Positions 19,276 to 31,211 of a stretch of 64,000 nt of DNA are shown one piece after another; positions within the stretch are counted from its first letter, which is position 1, and every line of letters begins with the position of its first letter. Made by a program: the position numbers and the translations under genes. This stretch comes from Tricholoma matsutake (lineage: Eukaryota; Basidiomycota; Agaricomycetes; Agaricales; Tricholomataceae), in NCBI GenBank assembly GCA_026075535.2, contig AP026544.2:9734001-9798000 (forward strand). Direction: 5' to 3'. Under the pieces are notes generated by a model. That model did no database searches. It worked only from the letters and a program-made list of their open reading frames with translations, and was not told where the DNA came from.

Positions 19276-20594
19276 TGATAGGTCCACCTCATCATTCAAG
19301 CTTGGAAAACACACCTATGATTGTTGTTGAAGCTCTATAAAGCTCTACAGACCTCTACAAAGCTCTACGAACCCATACGAACCCCTCCAAAGCTCTACAA
19401 AGCTCTACAAAGTCACAAGAATACTTCGAAATTCTTCACGACACCTCAAAATTCTTCATATGCCTTCAGCCACCATAATACAATTCCCCCGACCTTCGGA
19501 CAGCTCAGGATATACACTTGGAACATCGTTGATGGGTTCCGAACCAGTTTCGAGCAATATCGCAGTGATATCGGCCTTCAAACAAGTCCGATAATTCCTT
19601 GACTGACTTCAAAAATCATCGAACATCGCAAATCAACATCGGACACTATATCGCTATCCGAATAATCATCGCACACATGCCAGACGTATCCCATACCATT
19701 GTTGAACAATATCGCACCAATATTGGGCCATGAACGAAGTCCAAAGAAACTTTGAAAATCTTCAAAAAACATCAAACCTCAAAAAACATCGTTGGACATA
19801 GTATTTCCTATTCAAATGATCTTCGGATGCATACTGGATGCATGGGACACTATTTCGAGTATATCGAACATATTTCGACCGGATGTACATGCATACAATC
19901 CGCTCGAAGCAGTTTCCAATGTTTTATTCAATTTATAACAAGGACAGTCCGCTTTTAGCTATTCTTTTTTATTATTTCTTCATCATGTGTTATATTCACC
20001 CTTCTAGGCTCGCTTTATTGTTCTGATATACTTATATTGTCTTTTGCCTCGAGTTTTCCACATGTTTGCCTCATGTTCTCTAGCCTTTTTAGGTACTTTC
20101 TTTATTTTATATAAAAAGATGTACTAGGTACAAAGAAAAACAGGAAAGTCGTTGTCTTCCTCCCAGATCACAGTGATTTGAGAGTTTGGTTTAGTCTTAT
20201 TCAGTCCGAATTTTGGTGTTTTACGCTAAACCTTCTCGAAATTCCTTGAACTTCCTTGCATTACTCTATTTTCACTCTTGTTTCCCTCGATTCACCTTTG
20301 CTTTGCTTCTACTAGTTGTCTAGTCCCCTGATCTTGCATCTGAACATATTTGTGCACTTGAAATTACTCGAGACCTCTTTGAAAAATATCGCGACATCTT
20401 GAAAAAAATTGCAACTCCTTGAAACACATTCTTTTAGCCTCAAACTGCTTTGACAAGCAGCTGTTTCATGACTATTTGATGGTCAGTCTGACAGGTGACA
20501 TCTAGAGGGCCTCGCATCTTTCCTCTGACTTGTGTTATACCATCTGAAGCTTTTTTTGTAGGTTTTGTTTGGGTTTCTGGGTTGAGCATCATCA
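19276..20594 (+). repeat. Solo LTR (gypsy-4 family) inside gypsy-3 gag
   Basis: Starts TGATAGGTCC and ends GGTTGAGCATCATCA, the same ends as the gypsy-4 LTR (62300-63486, minus) and the solo LTR at 39769-40784. Shared internal blocks: GGACAGTC...TTTTA, CATCATRTGTTATAT-like, CTTTTGCCTC, CATGTTCT and TATATAAAA. It carries CTCTACAAAG-type repeats near its start. Capsid coding halves lie on both sides. No clean target duplication is visible. Confidence 0.8.
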
Positions 20595-21254
20595 CCATCC
20601 GCATGTATTTTCCTCTGATAAGAAAAAGATCATATTCATCCTTTCTTATCTTAAGGGATCAGCTCTCAGTTGGTTAGAGCCTGGTCTTAATGACCCGACA
20701 GATTCCGCACACTGGATGTGGGACTACAAAGCTTTCCTCACCGAGCTGGAAAGCAACTTTGGCCTGCACGACCCGGTCGGAGACACAGAAAAAGCTCTCT
20801 CTGACTTAGCAATGAAGAAAGGTGGTTGTATCATGAAATATAATGTTGACTTTTGGGAATTAGCTTCCAGGGTCAACTGGAATGAAGCAGCCCTTTGTGA
20901 CCACTATTTCCACAGTCTCCTGCTCTGACTTTGCATAGAAGTTCTCTGGGGTGGTAAACCCGATACTCTTGCAGAACTGCATTTGAAAGCACAGGACAGC
21001 GACAACATCTACTGGATGCAAGAAGATGAATCCCATTTTGAAACAAAGAATTCCAGTAACATCACTAACTCTAGTCGGAAGGACACTTCCCCATCAACAA
21101 ACCAAACCTCTTCGAACTCCGCCCGCAGTAACACCTCCAACCAGCAGTCTTCCGCAACACAGAACACTCCCCAGGACAAGCCCAAGTTGTCCATCTCCAA
21201 TAAATTGGGGAAGAACAGCAAGCTTACTGGGGAGGAACAAAAACATCGCATGAG
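20595..21254 (+). pseudogene. gypsy-3 gag, second fragment
   Basis: Capsid core: HVFSSDKKK, SYLKGSALSWLEP, FLTELESNFGLHDPVGD, KYNVDFWELASRVNWNE. A Ser/Thr/Asn-rich linker and KLTGEEQKHRMS follow, just before the nucleocapsid knuckle. The LINE interrupts exactly there. One stop lies at 20926. Confidence 0.88.
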
Positions 21255-23462
21255 CAGAGCATCCACTATGGGCTCTTGTAGCGGATGAGATTTTCGCAAT
21301 AAATGTTCCCCAGTTTGAGGAAAATGTCAATAAACATGTTTGTAAAAATATCTTCTTGCAGTCCTGGGGATTGAGCAAAGCAAAGTCCACACAACCCCAC
21401 TGGCAAATGCGAGTGTACCCAGACCTTCTGCATCTACAAGGAATAGCTGAAAAACATGGTTTACAGCCAGAGGGACTAGCTTTCTCCCAAGAGATTGTTC
21501 AGGCACACCCAATATGGTACCATGGTGATGCCGACCAAAAGATCCGTCTTCTGAATCACGGAGCGGCAAGCAACTGCTTGAAAGAAAAACATGCAGTGTG
21601 GACAGCAGGCGATGCAGAGTGCCTCGCACTACAAATGAACACACTAAACCACCACGCCACTTCTGAATGTGAATGTACAGCCTGCTTGAAGACTGAGCTC
21701 CAGGAAGGCTGCATGAACACCCACAGCTGCTTCTCTAAAGTGAAGGCCCTCCTCGATACACTCCCTCCCAAGTGGGACCCACGTGTTGTAGTTGAAGACC
21801 AGCAGCCACCAGTGGAACCAGATGAAGAGTGGTCCTCATTTGAGAGGCAAATTGTAACAGGGAACCATAGCAGAAATTTTCTGCATTTTTACCAGCGGGG
21901 AAGCCTCAAATGAACTACCCGATATGACTTTTGAACCTGTCCCAGAATACTCAGTTGTAGTTGCAACTGATGGTTCCTGCATAAAAAATGGAGAAGAAGA
22001 TGCAGTTGCAGGTGCAGGAGTCTTCTGCGAAAGAGCACACCCATTGAATAGCTGCACAAAGTTACCTGTTGCATTGCTCCAATCAAACCAAACTGCAGAA
22101 CTTTTTGCTCTTAAGATTGTGACCAAGGACACACCAAGTAGCATGGGGCTTGGCATTGAAACAGACTCGCAATACACTCTAAACCAAGTTACTAGACACC
22201 TGAAACAGAATGAGGATGAGGGCTATATCGGAATTGCGAATGCAATTCTTATACAAATGACCGTCGCCCGACTATGGAAATGTAAAGCATCAACAAAACT
22301 GAAATGGGTTAAAGGACATGCAGGACACACCAGAAATGAAGGTGCTGATATGATGGCCAAACTCTCCACCCAATTAGACCCTCCGGATGACCCAAACATG
22401 GAAATTGCCCCAATGCTGAAGGTAACCAGAGCTAAACTAACAAAAGTGACCCAGGCCCTGGCATACAAAGCTATCCGGGCAAAAAAATTAGCAAAACTCA
22501 AGAACAGAGCACCGCACTTATGCACCACAGAGAATATCAGGTTGATCAAGAATAAGATGAAGAGCGACTTTGAGTTCAGTCCTACCAACACGAGTATCTA
22601 AAAAGCCATCCGGAATAAAGACTTCTCACGTCAGTCCAAATATTGGATGTGGATGGCCATACATGATGCATACATGGTTGGCTCTCACTGGTTGCATCCA
22701 ACATACAACCAAGAATTCCAGGCAAGGGCTTTCTGCGAACACGATGGTCAATTAGAGACTATGGAACATATCCTCACTGACTGCGAATCTCCGGGCCAAA
22801 AAGAAGTCTGGGAGGAGGCTAGGTGCTTGTGGGAATGTAAAGGAAATGGAGATTGGTCTGAGCCCTCATTGGGGGCAATCCTGGGATCCCCCCTAGTTGT
22901 AGTCAAGGATGAAGATGGTAACAGCCTCGTCGGTGATACACGGCTGTATTGCATCGTAATGGTTGAATCTGCTTATCTTATCTGGAAGATAAGGTGCACA
23001 TGGGTGTGCGAGCTTGAGAATCAACTGTTCTCAAGCCAAGAGGTATGCAATAGACAATAAATGACAGGCTTGAATTGGACTCTCTAATGACAAGCCCTAA
23101 GTACAAAAAGAAGGCATTGTCTAAAGATCTTGTGCTAGAAACCTGGAAAGGAGTCCTGCATGAAGAAGACAAACTCCCAGATGACTGGATGGGAGTGGCC
23201 GGGGTTTTAGTGGGTATGGACCCAGGCCCACAGCTTGGAGTAGGGTAAGTATGGGGGTGAAGTCAGCTGTGTGGGTCAGGGGACCTCGAGTCCCACACTC
23301 AGTGCGTAAGGCATTTCATTGGGGGTGGTTCAATCGGATTTGGATGATTTTAGATGGGGTTCCAATCCCCTGTCGCAGACAGCAGGTACGGAGGAGGACG
23401 CCATTGGTGTTATCTTCTGCACTGCCCCAAAGCTACACCAAAAAAAAAAAAAAAAAAGAATG
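21255..23462 (+). mobile_element. 5'-truncated LINE with RNase H, poly(A) and target duplication
   Basis: Non-LTR retrotransposon 3' end. An 18-A run at 23440-23457 marks the tail. TCGCATGAG direct repeats at 21246-21254 and 23463-23471 are the target duplication. ORFs at 21356-21913 and 21924-22601 contain a cellular-type RNase H with all catalytic residues (ATDGS, TAELFAL, ETDSQY, KGHAGHTRNEGAD). A C-terminal Cys/His segment (ETMEHILTDC) follows after one stop. The RT and endonuclease are missing through 5' truncation. The domain order suits the Tad/CgT1-like fungal LINE group. Confidence 0.9.
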
Positions 23463-23471
23463 TCGCATGAG

Positions 23472-23640
23472 AGAATGACTTTGTCTCTACTGCGGTGAGG
23501 AAGGGCACATAGCAGGAAGCTGCCCAAAATCCAAAGCCGCAAAAGCCCGTGCATCTGCTGTCGTTCCCGACACTACAGACTCAGAAAAACATTCCACAAC
23601 CCTCAGGAACTTGGCTGCCTATGTTTGTCTCAACGTGTCC
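23472..23640 (+). pseudogene. gypsy-3 nucleocapsid zinc knuckle
   Basis: Immediately after the LINE target duplication the frame reads CLYCGEEGHIAGSCPKS (about 23483-23533), a CCHC knuckle, with a basic/Ala tail. It directly continues the gag linker at 21240 once the LINE is ignored. Confidence 0.88.
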
Positions 23641-24360
23641 ACTCTTTCTGACCCTGACTCCCTGACCACTTGTTTAACCATTCCTGACAAATCTGCTCCT
23701 GTCTGAACTCTTATTGATTCTGGTTCCTCCCATTGCTTCCTCAATTCCTCCTTCATGTTGGATAACCAACTCAGCATGAAATCCATTAAACTGATCGGAT
23801 TACAGCTCTTTGATGGATCTTGCAACTCCACCATAACTCAAGTCGTCCAACTTCTGGTCACCTTCCCTACTGGTGAAGTGTTCCATCTGTCATTTTATGT
23901 AACCTCACTAGATTCTTCCTGTTCCGCCATACTCAGTCATAACTGGCTAAAGCAATACAATCTGTTGATTGACTGGTCTTCAAGACAAATCGCTTTCTGC
24001 TCTGGAGATCATAGAGGTCCAGCACCCCAGACATCACCTTTGTCTCCAAACCTTCCAGTAGATAACAGTGGTCCAACTGCACCTTTAGAACCCCCCATTC
24101 CACCTAAGTTTTCTCCTCCCGACATTTTGTTCATCAATGCTGCCATGTACGCATGCACTAGCAAACTTCCTGGGGCAGTAGCTTTCCAGATGACCTTCGC
24201 TCCAGAAGGGTTATCCACCCGCTCTGCTCAATCTTCACCCCGCCAGATTTATCCAACATTCCCACTGAGTATCATGAATTTGCTAATGTCTTTAACAAGA
24301 CTAAGGCAGACACCCTTCCTCCATATCGCCCTTACAACCTCAAGATAGAGACGGAGGATA
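23641..24360 (+). pseudogene. gypsy-3 protease
   Basis: Retropepsin-like: TLIDSGSSHCFLNSSF (about 23709-23756) is the active site, and AILSHNWLKQYN (about 23930-23965) the second block. A Pro-rich linker (PLEPPIPPKFSPPD) follows. A stop precedes the active site at 23704 and a frameshift near 24270 leads into RT. Confidence 0.88.
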
Positions 24361-25250
24361 ATGCTCCCCCTCCTCTGGGTCGCATGTATTCCCTCTCTCC
24401 CTCTGAATTAGAAGCCTTATGAGTCTTCATTGATGAAAACATCTGCTCAGGTTTCATCCACCCACCTAAATCCCCACATGGCGCTCCTACTCTCTTCATC
24501 AAAAAGAAAGACGGCAGCCTACAACTTTGCGTCGACTACCAAGGTCTCAACCATCTTACAAAGAAGGACCACTACCCACTTCTGCTCATTTCTGACCTCC
24601 TGGACTCCCCCCAAAAAGCCCACTTGTTTACCAAGATAGACTTGTGGCACACTTATCACCTAGTCTGCATTGTGGATGGTGACGAATGGAAAACTACTTT
24701 CTGCACCCGCTATGGATCCTTAAAGTGGTTGGTAGTTCCATTTGGGCTGACTAATGCACCCACAGCCTTCCAGCGTTTTATGAATGACATCTTCAGTGAC
24801 ATGCTGGATGTCTGTGTCATCGTCTACCTCGATGACATCCTCATCTACTCCAATGACAAATTGCAGCATGGAGCTCACATCAAAGAAGTTCTTCAGAGAC
24901 TCCAGAAGAATGGACTTTGAGCTTCACTGCAGAAATGTGAGTTCCACAAAGACACCATTGAATATCTAGGTTTCATCATTTCACTGGATGGACTATGGAT
25001 GTCAGAAGATAAAGTCAAAACCATGCTCAACTGGCCCAAGCCTAGGAAAGTCAAGGATATACAATCCTTCTTAGGCTTCTGCAACTTTTACCACCGCTTC
25101 ATCAACAGCTACTCTGACATTGTCATTCCACTCACCTGCTTGACATGGAAATCTGCACCCTGAAACTTCAACAAGAAGTGCCGTGACGAGTTTGAAAAGC
25201 TCAAACAAGAATTCACTCATGCCCCCATCTTAACTCAATGGGTACCTGAC
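24361..25250 (+). pseudogene. gypsy-3 reverse transcriptase
   Basis: RT motifs are in order: YSLSPSELEAL, FIKKKDGSLQLCVDYQGLN, FTKIDLWHTYHLV, PFGLTNAPTAFQRFMND, and an intact VYLDDILIYS catalytic box at about 24820-24850. FLGFCNFYHRFI follows. Stops at 24421 and 24918 and a frameshift near 24500-24620 break it. The preserved YLDD contrasts with gypsy-1 and gypsy-2. Confidence 0.92.
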
Positions 25251-25757
25251 TCCCAAATGGTACTCGAAACCAACACTTCCGACTATGCCCTAGCAGCTAT
25301 CCTTTTGGTTTATACTGTGGATGGAGACATCCTTTCAGTTGCCTTCCATTCCCGCTCCTTTAATCCCACCGAACTAAATTACGATACACACGACAAGGAA
25401 CTTCTGGCTATCTTCGAAGCCTTCAAACATTGGCGGCAATATTTCGAGGGTTCCACAAACCCAATCGATGTGGTCACAGACCACAAAAATCTGGAGTACT
25501 TCACCACTACTAAATTGCTCACCCGCTGTCAGGCCAGATGGTCCGAGTACCTCTCAGGGTTCAATCTCATTATCCGCTTTTGCCCAGGAAAATTAGGGGC
25601 CAAGCCAGACATGCTCACAAGACATTGGGATGTCTACCGCAAAGGGGGAAATAGTGACTTTGCCTCTGTAAACCCAACCAACTTCCGACCTGTATTCACA
25701 CAGGAACAACTCACCTCTTCCCTTTGCACCACCTACCTTGCAACATCTATCCTTTGA
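25251..25757 (+). pseudogene. gypsy-3 RNase H
   Basis: ETNTSDYALAAIL (normally ETDxSD), NYDTHDKELLAI, VTDHKNLEYF and GAKPDMLTR give a complete Ty3 RNase H layout. The first catalytic position reads Asn, so activity is doubtful. The domain ends at a stop and integrase continues in the adjacent frame. Confidence 0.9.
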
Positions 25758-26990
25758 CAAGCAGTAATCATGGATGTTGAGAAACTTCACCACGACATCC
25801 GCACCTCCCTACCCCTTGACCCCTTATCATCTGCACATCTTCCGACACCTGTTGACCCCAACTGGACCATAGACAAGGCAGGTCTTCTCTGCCACTTTGA
25901 CCGGATTTATGTTCTGGACGTCATGGATCTCTGCCTCAAGGTCCTTCAGTACAAACATGATCATATCCTCTCTGGCCACTTTGGACAAAACAAAACTCAG
26001 CAGCTTGTCTGTCAGGAATATGTCTGGCCAAACCTCCGCACCTTCATGCAGGAATTCTGCAAATCCTGTACCACTTGCAAACAATCCAAATTGCCTCAAC
26101 ACAAACCCTATGGGTTCCTAAAGCACCTTCCGGTCCCAGAACAACCTTGGAACTCAATCTCCATGGATTTCATCGAACAACTACCTGATTCCGATGGCCA
26201 CACAGCTATCCTGGTCATTGTTGACCACCTGACCAAACAAGGCATCTTCATCCCAACTGTCAATGAAATCACAGCCCAAGAATTAGCCAACCTGTTCATC
26301 CTCCATGTCTTCTCCAAGCATGGTGTCCCATTGCACATCACTTGTGACCTGGGATCCGAGTTTGTCTCCCATTTTTTCTGCTCCATCAGAAAAGCACTCG
26401 ACATGCGGATCCACTTCACGGCTGGTTATCACCTGCAAGGTGATGGTCAGACAGAACGACTTAATCAGACCTTGGAGCAGTACCTCTGGATTTTCTGCAA
26501 CTATCAGCAGGATGACTGGTCTCACCTCTTACCCTTGGGCAAATTTGCCTACAACAATGCTCCCTCTGCCTCTACAGGTGCATCCCCTTTCTTTGCCAAC
26601 AAGGGCTACCACCCAAACATTTCTGTTTTCCCTGAATGCGACTTCACAGTGTGCTTGCAAGTTTGTTGTCGACTTAGATGATCTTCATCAGGAACTTCAG
26701 AAACAGCTCGCGGCTGCTCAAGAGTGTTATCAAGGCCCTGCAGACAAACATCGGGCACCCACACCTGACTTCAACATTGGTGACTCTGCCTATGTCACTG
26801 CGGAAAATATCTGCACCACTCGTCCCTCCAAGAAACATTCCGAAAAGAACCATGGCCCCTTCAAAATCATCACCCGCCCAGGTACTCACTCAGTCACCCT
26901 GCAGCTTCCGGACCACATGTGGGCCATCCACCCTGTTTTCCATGTCTCCCAGCTAGAAAAACACTTCCCAAACCCAATTCCAAATCAAGC
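25758..26990 (+). pseudogene. gypsy-3 integrase
   Basis: HHCC zinc domain (HDHILSGHFGQNKTQQL ... CKSCTTCKQSK), core ISMDFIEQLPDS (first Asp intact), ITCDLGSEF (second Asp) and GDGQTERLNQ (Glu). The C-terminal domain includes SAYVTAENICTTRPSKKHSEK, GPFKIITRPGTHSV and HPVFHVSQLEK. A frameshift near 26640 is the main lesion. The core itself looks intact. Confidence 0.92.
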
Positions 26991-27240
26991 ACAACCTCCA
27001 CCTCCTCCGATCACTATCGACAACAAGCTCGAGTATGAGATCACCAAAGTCCTTGACTCCAAGGTGATAATCGATGTTGCTGCAAGATTCTCTACCTTGT
27101 CCGATGGGAAGGTTACCAGGGAATCAATGAGGAAACCTCCTGGCTACCTGTTATGGAACTTGACCACACCCAAGAACTCCTCATGGATTTTCACACCCGC
27201 TATCCGCAGAAACCTGGTCCATTACCCGCTTAAAGTCTAT
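26991..27240 (+). pseudogene. gypsy-3 chromodomain
   Basis: After YEITKVLDSK a one-base shift leads to a chromodomain: ILYLVRWEGYQGINEETSWL and ELLMDFHTRYPQKPG (about 27090-27235). It places the element among chromoviruses. Confidence 0.85.
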
Positions 27241-27319
27241 TCACGTTATTCATTCACTCAGCTAGAACTCAGAAACAAATTTATTTCAAAAAAAAAGAAT
27301 TGTGTTTTTGGATCCAACC

Positions 27320-28371
27320 GGATCCCTACACTACCACCTCGGCTTCTCCCTCACCATCTTCATCACCCTCTCCCCCAACCTCACTGTCTTCTCCACCCTT
27401 GCCCTTTTCCTCACCCTCACCCTCTTCTCCACTCTCGCTCTCCTCCTCATCATATGCCCACATTTTCTCCAGATATCTCTGGAATGCCACCCAGTCATCT
27501 CCAGACTGGCAGATCCTGCACCTTTCCTGCTGGGACTCTCCCACTGCCCATGCCACTTCTTCTTTGTCCTCATCACTTTCCTCCCTGGCACTTTCATCCT
27601 CCACCCACTCTGGGTCCAAGGCATCCCAGATCTCCCCTATGGATTCCCACACCGCAGCTGCCACCTCACCGAATCCCTTCTTCATCATCTTCATCATCTG
27701 CTGCATCAGCTCCACATTTGCCCTGCTATTTCCTGTTGACCCCTGCGATTCCCACCATTGTGGCTGCAGGGGCCTCCTGCCCCTCCCACACTACCTCTTC
27801 ACACTTGTGTTTGACCCCCATGCAGTTATCGCACACGCATCCCCTCATACCCATCTTGAAACAAGAAATTTTTTGATATTTGCACCTAGGCCACTTATCA
27901 GTAAAAGAAGACAGAGAAGGAAAACAAGAATGCACCTTTTGCAGGGCAATGCCACCTGCACCTGCTCCAGACCCTCCAATTCCTCTGACCCCACTCACAC
28001 CTTCGACTTGGCGACTTTCTTTTTCTTCAGGGACTTGCTCCCCTCAGCCTAATCTGCCAAACCCATGGCTGCAGCTGCCTGCTTCTTCTCCGCTTCTCGT
28101 GCGGCCACTGCCTCTTCTGTGCCTCTGCCTGGCACACCTCCTCCACCTTTGCAGCCTCCTCTGCTGCCTTTTGCACCTCCTGTGCCCTGCACTCCTCCTC
28201 CCTCACCACTTCCTCCAGCTCCTTCATCTCCCTTTCCATCTGCTCCTTCATTGCCCACTCCCTCTGTTCATGTTGGGCCCTCATTGTGGCCAATTTGATC
28301 TGTGCAGAGACTGCTGGGGGGGACATATTTGATAGGTGGTGGGGGTAGGAAAGAACGTGAAAATTTTTCAA
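27320..28371 (-). pseudogene. Antisense accessory ORF of gypsy-3 (coiled coil, Cys cluster)
   Basis: Between chromodomain and 3' LTR the minus strand has three long consecutive frames. 28371-28027 encodes a Glu/Arg-rich coiled coil (MRAQHEQREWAMKEQMERE). 27998-27726 has a Cys cluster (GCVCDNCMGVKHKCEE), a CxxCxxxKxxC pattern reminiscent of fungal zinc binuclear clusters. 27715-27326 is a helix followed by a Glu/Gly acidic tail. They are probably one gene split by two frameshifts. No homologue recognised. The antisense position parallels the plus-strand ORF at 55.3-55.84 kb beside gypsy-4. The plus-strand Pro/Ser-rich frames here are its shadow. Confidence 0.55.
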
Positions 28372-28461
28372 CCAACTACCACATTCGGAAATTCAACCAA
28401 CTTCCTTATTCAGACTCAAACACTCACATGCCTTGTAGGCTCGGCACTAAGGGGGAAATAC

Positions 28462-29154
28462 TGTCAAGAACTGTTCCTCGCCTGATCAGAACCCACATCC
28501 ATCTGACCCTTTTCTGCACATCAAACCTGACATTCATCTACTCCTCCAGCTTTCATTCCTGGCCACCTTGCACTGCCCACACTGCTGTGCACCAGGCCAT
28601 CTTGTACAGCACCCAAGGCTGCCGTCTCTATTGCAAATTTGACTATGGATTCCTGTGTGGCTCCCGCTAGGTAATTTATATATGCAGTCAAGACACTGCC
28701 GTGGTCTTTGTTTCTGTTCCACCTTTATTCTGGACTACAGTATTTAAGCTTAGTTAGTTTTGCCTTGTATTCCCCAGTTCGTATATTGACATAGACTCGA
28801 CTTTAACCTGCCAATCTAAATCTCCTTCTACTCCTACCTCAGTTCTCTAAGAGTCTGAACTCCATTCGACTCAACCTCTAGTCTCCCTCTGAAGTTCTAA
28901 TCTCATCTGAACTTAACCCAAGTCCCTCCGTACTCCTTCCCACATTTACCTGCACTTCCCTGCTTCTACCTCCAAACCTTCATCTTGAAATTAGGACACC
29001 AGATGAGGTGAAGGGCACAGCTTCTTACAAGCTGAAGCCAAGTCCTTTCTGTTTTTTCCCCCACAGAATCTGCCACAACCCGACAACCTTCCACTATCAT
29101 CACCAGCAGGGTCCAATCGGATTCCGACATACCTTCTAGGATCAGTTCTTAACA
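28462..29154 (+). repeat. 3' LTR of gypsy-3
   Basis: TGTCAAGAACTG...TTCTTAACA, 693 bp, preceded by a purine-rich AAGGGGGAAA tract. A TATA-like TTTATATATG lies at about 28675. The element sits inside another LTR (29155-29876, minus). Confidence 0.92.
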
Positions 29155-29876
29155 GAGAAGAATATAGTATCACATCAGTCCCTCATATATTGTATTAGTC
29201 TGACTCAGGAGTTTCCCTCTTGAGTTCCAGCACCTCGTCTTACCTCTAAAGTTCTGCAAATCATCACAAACTTCTTCAAAATTTGTCATACCATCTCTAA
29301 ACTCTCTCCTATCATCTCAGTCATCTCCTGTCACCATCACCCTTTTGTACTATCCACACCCTATTCTTGTCACTATCCTCAAAATTCTTCAAAACAACTT
29401 CACACACACTTGAAATTCTTTGAACTTCTTCACAAGCTATAAGGGCAACCTCACTCAGCCTCTGGCAAAGGGAAATCCAAAGTTAAAATTATACTACATA
29501 TTAAAGGGATTGGAGGTGCACCCAGCAAAGGAAAATCCAAAGAGAAAACTCTAAGGACCCCTTTGCCAATGCCCAGTATATGTGAAGACTGCAAAAATCA
29601 AATAATAATCTAAAAATAGAAAAGGCAGCGATAGGCAGATCAAGGCCACCGAATGACATCATGCCAAGGGGTAGATGTCAGAAGGGGTGCTCTGCCTCTA
29701 AATATAGAACTGTCAACATACCCAAACATGATAGAAAGGGAAATTAGTAATAAAATAAGGAAAAATCATAGAAAATGAAGAATAGAAGGAAATGAAGTGA
29801 GGAAAAATATAGGACAAATGTAAAAATAGGAGCAACACACAGGGCACTCCCCTGAGTCCCCCCTAGTCCCCTTACA
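29155..29876 (-). repeat. 3' LTR of gypsy-5, interrupted by gypsy-3
   Basis: On the minus strand it starts TGTAAGGGGACTAGG right after polypurine AAAGGGGGTGA, downstream of a gypsy integrase/chromodomain. Its first 370 bp also occur inverted at 31212-31508. It does not end in CA at 29155, so gypsy-3 appears to have landed inside it. Confidence 0.65.
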
Positions 29877-29879
29877 TCA

Positions 29880-30516
29880 CCCCCTTTCTAAGATGCATCA
29901 CCCCGATGCATTCAAAATTGCATATGACCCAAGTCAGTGACTTGAATGCAACCCAGTGCAGCAGTGTGCCGTCAGTGGAATTCCTTGACTAACTGAGGGG
30001 CATTCACATTGGATTCTTTGACCCATGAGCTCTCCTCATACTGATAACCCTTCCAGTGCACCAAATACTGGAGTTTTCCTCAATGCAACTGGCTGTCCAA
30101 GATCAACTCAACCTCATACTGGAGTTCTCCCTCGATCACTGTAGGCGGCAGTGGTGGACATGAATGGCATCCTGGGAATAGCTGGAAGGAGTTTGACAAC
30201 ATGGAAGACTGGGTGGAGTCTGGACATGGAGGCTGGGAGGCATAAACAATAGGCATGTGTTCCAACACACTTGACAATGGGGAAAGGTCCCAGGAAGTGA
30301 TGAGCGAGTTTCTTGGATGGACACGTAGTGGAGATGTTACTGGAGTCAAGATAAACTCAATCACAAACCTTGTACTGAGGGGTCAGAGAATGGTGTTGGT
30401 TGTAAAAGTGCACCATGTCATCCTGTGCCTTTGCTAAGACTGCCTTTGCCTCCTCCAAGCTATCCCACATGTGTTCTGTGAACTCATTACCAATTTTTGA
30501 ACACTACAGGCACAAA
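29880..30516 (-). pseudogene. gypsy-5 integrase tail with chromodomain
   Basis: Minus-strand fragment: [53 protein letters not shown], then [15 protein letters not shown], stop, LQYLVHWKGYQYEESSWV. This is the C-terminal integrase module and chromodomain of a chromovirus. The rest of that element is absent. Several stops and frameshifts. Confidence 0.85.
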
Positions 30517-30547
30517 ATAAATTTTTACACATTTTCCTCATTTATTC

Positions 30548-30850
30548 ATGGCAGTAAAACCTCTTGAAATCTTGAAAAAGGGGCTTGAAACCTTGCAGAA
30601 ACAAGTCAAGTCAAAGAAGGATCAGCTTCAAGCCTGCCTTGCCAAAAAGAAGTCAATTTCATCACAAGATGAAAACTGGCTGGATCATGAAGCCAATTTA
30701 GTCAATGAGCATCAGATCATAGATGCCTTGGAGTGTGCTTCAGATTATGAGAAGGGTTTGGGAAGACTAAACAAGATGGACAAGGGTGTGGTTAAAAAAA
30801 TGCGAGAGGTAGCTGGTGACCTTGCAAAAATTGCAGGAAAGAAATGGAAA
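30548..30850 (+). CDS. Unassigned coiled-coil exon
   Basis: Starts MAVKPLEILKKGLETLQKQV and runs about 100 codons with alternating Lys/Glu heptads, including DENWLDHEANLVNEHQIIDA. It ends at a GTATGT donor near 30852. I recall similar N-terminal modules in repeat-borne ORFs of mushrooms but cannot name the family. Codons after the donor do not read on, so it is a first exon whose downstream part is missing or degraded (30900-31200 has no good frame). Confidence 0.45.
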
Positions 30851-31211
30851 TGTATGTTATGGGTCAAAATTCCCCACATACCAACCTGGTCACTCCAGAA
30901 TTCTATGGGGTATTAGAGAGTATGGGTTATTGGAGGTATGGGTTTTGACAGAGTCGACTGTAGCAAAAAACCTTGGCTTAAGTCAGCTTAAGCCATGGCA
31001 ACACTATATCAAGCCCACATTTGCATCTGGGCAATAACTGATAGGAGGTATCAACCTTGTACACCAGGTTGCATAGCAATCTGAGTCTCTGGGATGATGT
31101 GTTTAGTGACCAGATATGGGGAAAGACAGTGATTGAGCCAGGTGAAGGGGAGATTAAGAAGCAGATTACTACAGGCGATGCCAAGGTAATTTTTGTGAAT
31201 GGTGGTTGGAC

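Larger units (their letters stand above)
18229..29154 (+). mobile_element. gypsy-3: chromovirus with nested insertions
   Basis: The 3' LTR 28462-29154 (TGTCAAGAAC...TTCTTAACA) and a 5'-truncated left LTR ending at 18633 flank gag, protease, RT, RNase H, integrase and chromodomain. gag is split by a solo LTR (19276-20594) and by a LINE (21255-23462). An antisense Cys-rich/coiled-coil ORF lies between the chromodomain and the 3' LTR. The RT box VYLDDILIYS is intact, so this copy was active fairly recently, but stops and frameshifts now break every part. Confidence 0.93.

Noticed and set aside
27302..28332. Plus-strand Pro/Ser/His-rich ORFs in gypsy-3
   Set aside because: They are the complement of the antisense Glu-rich/coiled-coil ORF, which has the better composition and a Cys motif.
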